From RPQJ01 sp963846315 (GTDB lineage: Bacteria; Pseudomonadota; Gammaproteobacteria; Steroidobacterales; Steroidobacteraceae), in the NCBI GenBank assembly GCA_963846315.1, contig CAWJVM010000017.1, positions 124,001 to 188,000 of the forward strand: a stretch of DNA of 64,000 nucleotides. Reading direction: 5' to 3'. Below the pieces are notes generated by a model. The model did not search any database. It saw nothing but the letters and a program-made list of their open reading frames with translations, and was not told the DNA's origin. Position numbers and translations under genes: made by a program. Below are positions 35,917-43,707 of the stretch, in pieces (position 1 is the stretch's first letter; every line of letters starts with the position of its first letter).

Positions 35917-36727
35917 GCCGGTGCGCCGCCCGTCGTGGGAACGCCCCTCATTGTTCACGAAGGTGATGGCGGCGATCGGCCTGCTGTTCCTGCACGCGCC
36001 CGTGTGGGTGATCGCGCTGTATGCGTTCACCACCGAAGACCGCACCTACCAGTTCCCGCCGCCCGGACTGACGCTGCACTGGTTCGAGGTCGCGTTCGCC
36101 CGCTCCGACATCTGGGCAGTCATGCGGCTTTCGCTGCTGGTCGCCTCCGCCGCCACGCTCATGGCCATCCTCCTCGGCACGCTGGCCGCGTTTGCACTCG
36201 CGCGTCGCACCTTCAGCGGCAAGGAATCGATCACGCTGCTGTTCGTGCTGCCGATCGCGCTGCCTGGCATCCTCACCGGCCTCGCGCTGCTGGCCGGCAT
36301 TCGCACGATCGGCATCGAGCCGGGCTTCTGGACCATCGTCGCGGGTCACGCGACGTTCTGCCTCGTCATCGTCTACAACAACGTCGTCGCACGCCTGCGC
36401 CGCATTCCGTCGAGCTGGGTCGAAGCCTCGATGGACCTCGGCGCACGCGGTCACCAGACTTTCCGTTACGTGCTGCTGCCGCAGATCGCCACGGCGCTGC
36501 TGGCGGGCGGCATGCTGGCGTTCGCGTTGTCGTTCGACGAAATCATCGTCACGCTGTTCACGGCCGGGCACGAGCGCACGCTGCCGATCTGGTTCTACAA
36601 CGAGTTGTTCCGACCGCGCGAGCGGCCCGTCACCAACGTCGTCGCGGTGGTCGTGATCCTCGTGACGCTCGTCCCGATCCTGCTGGCGTATTATTTGACG
36701 CGACCCGGGGAAGTGAATAGTGACTAG
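35906..36727 (+). CDS. polyamine ABC transporter permease (PotC-like)
   Basis: A 273-residue permease with six helices and an intact EAA loop (EASMDLGARGHQTFRYVLLP). Overlaps the previous gene by 11 bases. The last codons and the stop TAG (36725-36727) lie inside the GTGATTA heptad repeat, so the C-terminal residues EVNSD are repeat-derived. Confidence 0.92.
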   Translation: MRSEPVRRPSWERPSLFTKVMAAIGLLFLHAPVWVIALYAFTTEDRTYQFPPPGLTLHWFEVAFARSDIWAVMRLSLLVASAATLMAILLGTLAAFALARRTFSGKESITLLFVLPIALPGILTGLALLAGIRTIGIEPGFWTIVAGHATFCLVIVYNNVVARLRRIPSSWVEASMDLGARGHQTFRYVLLPQIATALLAGGMLAFALSFDEIIVTLFTAGHERTLPIWFYNELFRPRERPVTNVVAVVVILVTLVPILLAYYLTRPGEVNSD

Positions 36728-36821
36728 TGATTAGTGATTAGTGATTAGAGCCGGAGGTGGCGCTGCACCGAATGCCACCTCGCCTCCTCCGGCTAATCAC
36801 TAATCACTAATCACTATTCAC
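36713..36821. repeat. GTGATTA heptad inverted-repeat element
   Basis: A 109-base element. The left arm has five tandem heptads (GTGAATA, GTGACTA, then GTGATTA three times); the right arm has four in reverse complement (three of GTGATTA, one of GTGAATA). Between them, GCCGGAGG and GGTGGC pair with CCTCCGGC and GCCACC to continue the stem around a short loop. It starts inside potC and ends 46 bases before the aldehyde dehydrogenase. The design matches the AGGGGTY element at 12459 although the heptad differs. Confidence 0.88.
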
Positions 36822-36867
36822 AAATCACTGCTTACAGAACACCGCCTTTACGCACCGGAGCAAACCC

Positions 36868-38295
36868 ATGCAGACCAGACTCCTGATCAACGGCAAACTC
36901 GTCGCCGGCGAAGGCAAGGTCGAGGAGGTGCTGAACCCGGCGACGGGCAAGGTGCTGGCCCGGGTGCCCGAAGCCTCGCGCGGACAGATCGACGCGGCCG
37001 TGAAGGCCGCGGATGCGGCGTTCGAGGGCTGGGCACGCACCGCACCGAAGGACCGGGCGTACCTGCTGCTGAAGCTGGCCGATCGCATCGAAGCGGACGG
37101 CGCTGCATTCGCGAAGGTCGAATCGCAGAATTGCGGCAAGCCGCTGGCGGCTGCGCTCAATGACGAGATCCCGGCGATCGCCGATGTGTTCCGTTTCTTC
37201 GCCGGCGCGTGCCGCACCCTGACCGGTGCCGTCGCCGGTGAGTACCTCGCGGGTTTCACCAGCATGATTCGCCGCGACCCGATCGGCGTGGTCGCATCGA
37301 TCGCGCCGTGGAACTACCCGTTGATGATGGCGGCCTGGAAGCTGGGCCCCGCGCTCGCCGCCGGCAACACCGTCGTGCTGAAGCCGTCCGAACAGACGCC
37401 GCTCACGGCGCTGAAGCTCGGCGAACTGCTCGCGGAGATTTTTCCGGCGGGCGTCGTGAACATCGTGTGCGGGCGCGGTGGCAGTGTCGGCGCGCCACTC
37501 ACGAAGCACCCGAAAGTGCGGATGATTTCGCTGACCGGCGACGTCGCGACGGGTGGCAAGATCCTCGCGCAGGCTGCCGACGGCATCAAGCGCACGCACC
37601 TCGAACTCGGCGGCAAGGCGCCCGTGATCGTGTTCGACGACGCGGACGTGCAGAGCGTCGTCGAAGGCGTGCGCACATTCGGCTACTACAACGCGGGCCA
37701 GGACTGCACGGCCGCCTGCCGCATCTACGCCGGCGCAAAGGTGTACGACCGGCTCGTCGCAGATCTTTCGAGTGCGGTGAGCACGATCAAGACCGGCCTG
37801 CAGACTGCGAAGGGCGTCGAGATGGGTCCGCTGATCAGCGCCGGGCAACGCGACCGTGTTGCGGGTTTCGTGAAGCGCGCACGGCAACAGAAGCACATCG
37901 AAATCACGGCGGGAGGCAATGCAGGTGAAGGCGGTGGTTTCTTCTTCGAGCCGACCGTGATTGCAAACGCGCGACAGAGCGACGAGATCGTGCAGCGCGA
38001 AGTGTTCGGCCCCGTCGTCTCTGTCACGCGCTTCAAGGACACGGATGATGCCGTCAAGTGGGCGAACGATTCGGAATACGGGCTCGCTTCATCGGTGTGG
38101 ACGCAGGACGTCGGCAAGGCACTGACGGTGGCATCACGCCTGCAGTACGGCTGCACCTGGATCAACACGCACTTCATGCTGGTGACCGAGATGCCGCACG
38201 GCGGACTGAAGCGCTCCGGCTACGGCAAGGACCTCTCGGCGTACGCGCTCGAGGACTACAGCGTCGTCCGGCACGTGATGGCCAAGCTGCAGTAG
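36868..38295 (+). CDS. gamma-aminobutyraldehyde dehydrogenase (PatD/YdcW-like)
   Basis: A 475-residue aldehyde dehydrogenase. Conserved residues are the Asn in APWNYPLMMAAWK, the Gly motif SLTGDVATGGKI, the base Glu in HLELGGKAPVIV and the nucleophile Cys in NAGQDCTAACRIY. The QDCTAACR sequence and its place directly after a polyamine importer favour gamma-aminobutyraldehyde as substrate, yielding GABA. Together with GabD this would take putrescine to succinate if aminotransferases exist elsewhere. Betaine aldehyde dehydrogenase is the main alternative. Confidence 0.86.
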   Translation: MQTRLLINGKLVAGEGKVEEVLNPATGKVLARVPEASRGQIDAAVKAADAAFEGWARTAPKDRAYLLLKLADRIEADGAAFAKVESQNCGKPLAAALNDEIPAIADVFRFFAGACRTLTGAVAGEYLAGFTSMIRRDPIGVVASIAPWNYPLMMAAWKLGPALAAGNTVVLKPSEQTPLTALKLGELLAEIFPAGVVNIVCGRGGSVGAPLTKHPKVRMISLTGDVATGGKILAQAADGIKRTHLELGGKAPVIVFDDADVQSVVEGVRTFGYYNAGQDCTAACRIYAGAKVYDRLVADLSSAVSTIKTGLQTAKGVEMGPLISAGQRDRVAGFVKRARQQKHIEITAGGNAGEGGGFFFEPTVIANARQSDEIVQREVFGPVVSVTRFKDTDDAVKWANDSEYGLASSVWTQDVGKALTVASRLQYGCTWINTHFMLVTEMPHGGLKRSGYGKDLSAYALEDYSVVRHVMAKLQ

Positions 38296-38593
38296 CGCCG
38301 CGTGCATCGATCCGGTGTTTTCGGAATCACGCCAATGACTTGCGCGCGGTTTATTGCAGTCGCCTCATGCTGTGCAATCTGTAATTCACACGCCTGTCAC
38401 AGCAAGGTATCAGTGCCCGCGCAGGCTGGTCAGCGTCAGGACCGCTCTCCCCGATCTGGTCTTGATCAGTGCCTGAGGCCGCGAGGCAGCATCAGCCGAT
38501 AGACGGCAGCATGGACGGATGCGTTAAGCCCTCAACGCCGGCGACGATGGCCGGAGCAGGATTCCCCCTCCTGCTTCGGCTTTTTTTTCGGCG
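38296..38593. other. 298-base gap ending in a strong plus-strand terminator
   Basis: No convincing protein gene. The last 40 bases form a strong intrinsic terminator. The 250 bases before it could be a long 3' UTR of the dehydrogenase mRNA or hold a small RNA. The sequence contains short GC-rich palindromes but I could not match it to 6S, 4.5S, tmRNA or RNase P RNA. Confidence 0.5.
38550..38588 (+). terminator. intrinsic terminator after the aldehyde dehydrogenase
   Basis: A 12-bp stem, GCCGGAGCAGGA (38550-38561) with TCCTGCTTCGGC (38569-38580), one G-U pair, 7-base loop, followed directly by eight T. Works on the plus strand. It ends five bases before the stop codon of the convergent eboC gene. 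Confidence 0.85.
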
Positions 38594-39487
38594 TCAGGTC
38601 GGTGAAACGAAACGCTGCAGCAGCAGCGTGAGCACGAACAAGCCGAGCGCGACCAGGGCGACGCCTGGCTGGCCAGTTGCTGCGATCAACAGTGCGTCCC
38701 ACAGGCAGATTCCGGCAAGCAGGTAACCGACTGCCCGTGGCACGTCGCCCGGTCGCCGCCGGCGCAGGAAAGACAGGGCAAACAGCGTCCAGATCGCAAA
38801 TAACAGGGCACAGCCGGCCACGATCCCGCCGGTCAATGCAGCCTGCGCGCCCCACGCCACCGGCAACGCCAGGAACAGTAACGGCCACAGGTTCGCGACA
38901 CGCCCCAGGTGCTCCTGCTTGGCAATGTAGGTGAGACCCACCAGGTAACTGAGCAGCAGCGCCGCTGCGACCAGCAATCGGGCAGGCGGGCTGGCAATCA
39001 CGGCATAGGCTGCCGTGACGTAAACGAGCATGCGGCACAGTCCCATGACGACCGGACTGAACGGATTGCCCTTGTGATACCAGTCGTACAGGACGATCGC
39101 CGAGCCGAGTGCCAAGCCCGCAACGACCGGCCGCCACTCGGTCCCGTCGGCGAACCCATAGCCCACCCACGCCAGCGCGCCGATGCCGGCCGCCAGCATG
39201 CCGAATCCCAGGCCGAAGACCGTCGCCGTCGCGACCTGCCCGGAAGGAATGGGCCGCTCCGGTCGATGCTGCGCGTCAAAGCCGCGATCGAAAGCGTCGT
39301 TGAGAAACATGCCGGCCACGTAGCACAGCGAAAGCGCGAGCAGCAGCAGCGGCAGGCGGTGATCGAACACCGAACCACCGGCCAGCACGACGCCTGCCAA
39401 AACGTTGGTCCAGACGGTCGGCAGGTTGGATACCCGACCGAGACTCATGGCGGCCGACCAGTTCAAGCGATTTCTCCCTGCACCCAT
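38594..39487 (-). CDS. eboC: EboC, UbiA-family prenyltransferase-like membrane protein
   Basis: A 297-residue polytopic protein, last gene of the ebo cluster. It has the UbiA aspartate motif NDAFDRGFDAQHRPERPIPSG and a second polar loop LYDWYHKGNPFSP. UbiA enzymes attach prenyl groups to aromatic or other acceptors. EboC proteins belong to this family but their acceptor is not known. The start is 39487, overlapping eboE by 25 bases, or 39448 just after the eboE stop; the longer form gives the usual length before the first helix. Confidence 0.9.
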   Translation of the reverse strand: MGAGRNRLNWSAAMSLGRVSNLPTVWTNVLAGVVLAGGSVFDHRLPLLLLALSLCYVAGMFLNDAFDRGFDAQHRPERPIPSGQVATATVFGLGFGMLAAGIGALAWVGYGFADGTEWRPVVAGLALGSAIVLYDWYHKGNPFSPVVMGLCRMLVYVTAAYAVIASPPARLLVAAALLLSYLVGLTYIAKQEHLGRVANLWPLLFLALPVAWGAQAALTGGIVAGCALLFAIWTLFALSFLRRRRPGDVPRAVGYLLAGICLWDALLIAATGQPGVALVALGLFVLTLLLQRFVSPT

Positions 39488-40656
39488 TGCAGCTCACGCG
39501 CGATGGCGTCTTCCACCGGGGTCGCGCGATGCCGAGCCGGCAGCACCGACCAGGTGTACGTTTCGACCTCGAGATGCCGCGTCGCCGGCTGGCGCTTGTG
39601 CAGCGCCAGCGCCTCCCGCACGAAGGACTGCGTCGATGAGAACTGCTCGAGGCGGTCGAGAAAAACCGGCACGTGGAAATGGACACGCCACTCGCTGCCT
39701 CCGGCGCGCCACGCATCCGATGACAGCGCCTCCTCGATGTCGACGTAACGCGTCAGCTCTCCCGCATTGCGCTCGACGACCTGGTGCAGGTACACCGCAT
39801 CGGCCAGACCGCGCAGCGTCTCGGCCACGGCTGCCGTCACCTGCGGGATACGCAAGCCCGCGGTCACCTGGATCTTTGCAAGCAGGATGCCCGCCCCGGC
39901 GAGCGCCTGCAGGCACTGCGCGGGATCCTCGAATTCGACCGCCGCATGGCAAAGGTCGAGACAAACCCCAAGGTGTCGTCGCAATGCGTCGTGCGCCTCG
40001 CTACGCGTGAGTCCGGTCAATCCAGCCAGGCGCGCGACCGCTGCATCGGAGTGCAGGAAGTCGCGGAAGAACGCCACGGTCTCGGCGATCGTCTCGAGCA
40101 GGCAGCAGGGCTCCGGCTCGAGCGCCAGCACGATGCGCCTGCCCGTTTCCCGCTCGATCGCGACGAGGTGCGCCGCGTGGCGCAGCAACCCGTCGACGAT
40201 ACGGTCGATCGCGTCAGTGGTCGTGGCATTCGGCTTGAAGGCGCCGGGGACGGTGCTGATGCTGCCCGCGGCGTCTGCGCCGGGCTCGAGCCACGACGCG
40301 AGCAGGTCCGCCAGCTGGTTCGTGTACTCGAGGCGCCGCGCATCGCGCCAGTCCGGCAGGTAGACCGCGGCCTTCACGCTCGTGCCGTGGAATTGCCCGT
40401 AGGGAAAGCCGTTGATGGTGAAGACGTAGAGGTCCTCTTGGCGCAGGAAGGCAGCGAACTGCTCGCGGGCGACGGGATCGCCCAATGACTGCGCCGCCGC
40501 TGCCGACAGCCGCAAGCCCACGCCGAACGGCGCGCCGGGTGAGACCTGGCGCTTGACCTGCGGCAGAAAGCGCTCGAGGTTGCCGCGAATCTCGTCCCAG
40601 GACTCGCCTGGATGAATGTTCGTGCAGTAACTGAGATGGCTGCCGCCCACCCTCAC
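39463..40656 (-). CDS. eboE: metabolite traffic protein EboE (sugar-isomerase-like TIM barrel)
   Basis: A 397-residue protein of the xylose-isomerase-like TIM-barrel superfamily. Visible landmarks are SYCTNIHPGESWDEIRGNLE at the N-terminus, VFTINGFPYGQFHG, the acidic LALEPEPCCLLET, VCLDLCHAAVEF, LAKIQVTAGLRIP and HFHVPVFL, together giving the Glu/Asp/His set of a metal site. The reaction is unknown. It overlaps eboD by ATGA. Family assignment rests on these blocks and on the neighbours. Confidence 0.92.
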   Translation of the reverse strand: MRVGGSHLSYCTNIHPGESWDEIRGNLERFLPQVKRQVSPGAPFGVGLRLSAAAAQSLGDPVAREQFAAFLRQEDLYVFTINGFPYGQFHGTSVKAAVYLPDWRDARRLEYTNQLADLLASWLEPGADAAGSISTVPGAFKPNATTTDAIDRIVDGLLRHAAHLVAIERETGRRIVLALEPEPCCLLETIAETVAFFRDFLHSDAAVARLAGLTGLTRSEAHDALRRHLGVCLDLCHAAVEFEDPAQCLQALAGAGILLAKIQVTAGLRIPQVTAAVAETLRGLADAVYLHQVVERNAGELTRYVDIEEALSSDAWRAGGSEWRVHFHVPVFLDRLEQFSSTQSFVREALALHKRQPATRHLEVETYTWSVLPARHRATPVEDAIARELQWVQGEIA

Positions 40657-41861
40657 TGCCCGATTTCCTTGCGTCTCAACCAGGCCATGGCGCGCAGCAT
40701 TTCAGCCCGGTCGACGCTGTGCACGTCGCTGCCTCGCCCGATGTCCGCCAGCATCGTCAGTGTCAATTCCCCGCCGAGGTGCTCACGGAACTCCTCGATG
40801 CCGTCCAGGACGAGGAGACTGCCGGAGGCACCCTTCGATTCCATCACCGGGTGCCAAAGGTGGAAACCCAGCCGCTTCAGCACGCCATGCACGCGGTCGT
40901 CCGTCCCGGCGGGCAGCATGCCGATCTGTACCGAGTAACGCGTGTCGAGCGCCAGCCCGATGGCGACGGCCTCGCCGTGTCGCAGCTCGTGCGCCGTCAG
41001 CGCCTCGAGACGGTGCGCTGACCAGTGGCCGTAGTCGAGCGGCCGGGAGCTGCCGGTTTCGAAGGCGTCGCCCCCATGGGCGATCTGTCGCATGTGCAGC
41101 TCGGCGCAGCGCCGAATCATGCGCGCAGTGGCCGCAGGGGCGAATTGCCGCAACGCATCGCAGTTCGCCTCCATCCACTCGAAGTACGCACGGTCGCGGA
41201 TCAGCGCGACCTTTACCGCTTCGGCGATGCCCGCGAGTCGATCGCGCGGGTGCAAGGTGCGCAGGAAATCCGAATCGTTCAGCACTGCGTGGGGCGGGGC
41301 AAAGCTGCCGAGGAAATTCTTCTTGCCGAACGCGTTGACACCACTCTTCACGCCGATGCCCGCGTCGTTCTGTGCCAGCACGGTGGTCGGCACGCGGACG
41401 TTGCGCACGCCACGATGGGTCGTGGCCGCCGCGAAGCCCACCATGTCGAGCAGCGCTCCGCCACCGATGCCGACGACGTACGAGTGCCGGTCGATGCCCA
41501 GGTCGCTCAACCGCTGCTGCAGCCGCGTCAGTTGCGACATATCGTTCTTGACCTGCTCGCCCGCCGGCAGCACCTCCGGGGGCGCCACGAGGTGCAGGGA
41601 CTCCGCATGCTCGTCGGCATAGGCGGCGATGGTGTGCGCCAGCGCCGGCCAGCTCGCCGCGACGTTGCCGTCGATGAACACGACGAAGCGGTGCCGCTTG
41701 TTCGGCTCGAGGCGCGACAGCGCGTGGACGAACACCGGGTTCTCGCGCGCGAACACACCTGCCGTGAAATACACGGGGTAGTTGTAGCTGACCGTGAACT
41801 CCTGCTGGTAGACGGCCGCGCCCGGCAGTTCAACCACTTTCGTCGCTTCGTTTGTTTTCAT
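40653..41861 (-). CDS. eboD: EboD, 3-dehydroquinate synthase-like protein
   Basis: A 402-residue member of the dehydroquinate synthase superfamily. It keeps the NAD site GIGGGALLDMVGFAA, the PTTVLAQNDAGIGVKSGVN loop and the metal ligands of the family: Glu in GIAEAVKVALI, His in WSAHRLEAL and His in ELRHGEAVAIG. Sugar-phosphate cyclases of this superfamily use different ketose phosphates, so the substrate cannot be fixed. It is not the aroB of this cell on present evidence, since it sits inside the ebo unit. Confidence 0.92.
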   Translation of the reverse strand: MKTNEATKVVELPGAAVYQQEFTVSYNYPVYFTAGVFARENPVFVHALSRLEPNKRHRFVVFIDGNVAASWPALAHTIAAYADEHAESLHLVAPPEVLPAGEQVKNDMSQLTRLQQRLSDLGIDRHSYVVGIGGGALLDMVGFAAATTHRGVRNVRVPTTVLAQNDAGIGVKSGVNAFGKKNFLGSFAPPHAVLNDSDFLRTLHPRDRLAGIAEAVKVALIRDRAYFEWMEANCDALRQFAPAATARMIRRCAELHMRQIAHGGDAFETGSSRPLDYGHWSAHRLEALTAHELRHGEAVAIGLALDTRYSVQIGMLPAGTDDRVHGVLKRLGFHLWHPVMESKGASGSLLVLDGIEEFREHLGGELTLTMLADIGRGSDVHSVDRAEMLRAMAWLRRKEIGQ

Positions 41862-41897
41862 TTTTTTACGCTCTCGTTTGAGCCTGTGGCTCTCCGC

Positions 41898-42824
41898 TTA
41901 CTTGATGAACAGGGAGTCCGCCTGCTCTGGAATGACGGGCAGGTCGTCCACTCGCGGCGCCTGGCCGCGCAGCACGGAATTGCCCTCGAACAGCAGCCGC
42001 TCGTCGCGGACTTGCGGGGCCAGCCAGTCCTCCTCGCGCATCTGGCCGCTTTGCGCGAAGGCCGCGAGCGCGTTGCCATAGCAGGTGGCCTCGACGTCGG
42101 CGCGCGCAATCCCGCGCTCGAGCATCAGGCGCGCCGTCTTCGGCACGGCGAGCGGGTCGGACTTGCCCCAGTCCGCGCTCGAATCGATGAAGATGCGGTG
42201 CGAGCCATAGCGGCGCACGATTTCCACCATGCGCTCGTTGCCCATCTTGGTCTGCGGATAGAGGGTAAAGGCCGCCCAGAAGCCGCGATCGAGCACTTCC
42301 TGCACGGTCTCCTCGTTGTTGTGGTCGACGATCACGTGACCGGGCTCCAGGCCCATCTCGAGGGCGACATCCATGCTGCGGCTCGTGCCGCTCTTCTTGT
42401 CACGGTGCGGCGTGTGGATCTGCACCAGCATGCCGAGATCCTTCGCCAGCTGCAGCTGCGCACGGTAGTACTTGTCCTCGGCGGCGGTCTGGTCGTCGTA
42501 GCCGATCTCCCCCACCGCCACGACGCCTTCCTTGCCGAGAAACAGTGGCAGGACGTCCATGACCTGCTCGGCGAGCGCCTCGTTGTTGGCTTCCTTGCTG
42601 TTCAGGCCGATCGTGCAGTAGTGCCGGATGCCGAACTGCGAGGCGCGAAAGCGCTCCCAGCCGACCAGGCTCGAGAGGTAGTCGACGAAGGTCGCCACGT
42701 GCGTGCGCGGCTGTCCGAGCCAGAATGCCGGCTCGATCACCGCCACGACTCCGGCCGCAGCCATCCGCTCGTAGTCATCCGTCGTGCGGGCGCTCATGTG
42801 GATGTGGGGGTCGATGAATCGCAT
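41898..42824 (-). CDS. eboB: EboB, TatD-like metal-dependent hydrolase
   Basis: A 308-residue amidohydrolase-fold protein with a GGGAG site before the start at 42824. Metal-site residues are visible: DPHIHMS at the N-terminus, GEIGYDDQTA, VQIHTPHR, IVDHNNEE and IDSSADWGKSD. The family resembles TatD nucleases, but EboB members lack a proven substrate. It lies between eboA and eboD. Confidence 0.92.
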   Translation of the reverse strand: MRFIDPHIHMSARTTDDYERMAAAGVVAVIEPAFWLGQPRTHVATFVDYLSSLVGWERFRASQFGIRHYCTIGLNSKEANNEALAEQVMDVLPLFLGKEGVVAVGEIGYDDQTAAEDKYYRAQLQLAKDLGMLVQIHTPHRDKKSGTSRSMDVALEMGLEPGHVIVDHNNEETVQEVLDRGFWAAFTLYPQTKMGNERMVEIVRRYGSHRIFIDSSADWGKSDPLAVPKTARLMLERGIARADVEATCYGNALAAFAQSGQMREEDWLAPQVRDERLLFEGNSVLRGQAPRVDDLPVIPEQADSLFIK

Positions 42825-42840
42825 GCCTGTCTCCCGATCG

Positions 42841-43707
42841 TTATCCGTTGTACATCGACGCGAGCTGCTCCCAGCTGATACGGCCCGTGCGCGCGTCGCG
42901 CGCGACGTCCGGTCGCGATTCGAGCAACTGCTTCGCCGCCGGGTCCGTCGCATCGAGCAGCGCCAGGACGGCGGCATGCTGTTCCGCGGTCGTGCCGCGC
43001 TCGAGCAGGCGCCGAAAGTCATCGAGCACGGGACCGGCAGCGAAAGGTCCGACGCAGCGCCACAGGTCCGGCACGACCGGTCGCGCCGCGGCCCAGCGTT
43101 CGTGCGCGTAATCGCACAGCATCCGGGCCAGCGTCGGATTGCGACGCCGGTCGATGCCGGCGATCAAGTCGAGACGGCTGCCCACGAACAGCGCCTTGAG
43201 CACCAGCTGATTCCACGCCGGCTCGTCGAACTGCTCGGCCGCGTAAGGGTTGCGATGCGCAACCGCTTCGAACACGACCCGCATGTTGGAGCGCAGGCCT
43301 TCGGCCGCGCGCATCGAGTGCCGCGGCGGGTCCGGGTACAGGGGCAGGCCGCGATAGAACGCCACCAGCTCGCCGATGTCGGCGGCGCTGCACAGCCGGT
43401 CGAGCCGGCGGCTCAACTCGGCGCCATCGGCCGTGCTGGCGAGCAACAGGTAGATGCGCGCCGCCTGGTCGATGGACCAGTCCGCAGGATCCCATCCCGG
43501 GCGACTTCGCGCCGCTGCCTGCAACTCGTCCGGGGTCAGTTGCAAAGGTTCCTTGCCGAGGCGCCGGGAGACCTGGCTCACGCTCAGGTACAAGTCGCGT
43601 TCCATGCCGCCGTTGCGCAGTTGCGCGACCCGCGCTTCCAGCCACGCAGACGCCTCTGCCGACAGTCGCGCGGCCAGCCAGCGACCAAGTTGATCGAGGG
43701 GTGTCAA
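42841..43707 (-). CDS. eboA: EboA domain protein
   Basis: A 288-residue soluble helical protein. The N-terminal block (RDLYLSVSQVSRRLGKEPLQL) and the LPLYPDPPRHSMRAAEGLRSNM segment are what I associate with EboA. It has no catalytic motif and no signal peptide. The start overlaps the eboF stop by ATGA. The name rests partly on its place in the cluster. Confidence 0.88.
   Translation of the reverse strand: MTPLDQLGRWLAARLSAEASAWLEARVAQLRNGGMERDLYLSVSQVSRRLGKEPLQLTPDELQAAARSRPGWDPADWSIDQAARIYLLLASTADGAELSRRLDRLCSAADIGELVAFYRGLPLYPDPPRHSMRAAEGLRSNMRVVFEAVAHRNPYAAEQFDEPAWNQLVLKALFVGSRLDLIAGIDRRRNPTLARMLCDYAHERWAAARPVVPDLWRCVGPFAAGPVLDDFRRLLERGTTAEQHAAVLALLDATDPAAKQLLESRPDVARDARTGRISWEQLASMYNG

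Noticed and set aside
36713..36821. CRISPR array or insertion-sequence end
   Set aside because: The repeats are 7 bases long without spacers, and there is no transposase or target duplication.
38296..38588. 6S RNA, 4.5S RNA or tmRNA in the gap before eboC
   Set aside because: None of the conserved cores of these RNAs is present; only the terminator is convincing.
40653..41861. eboD as the shikimate-pathway aroB
   Set aside because: It sits inside the ebo unit, and no aroK is adjacent as is usual for aroB.
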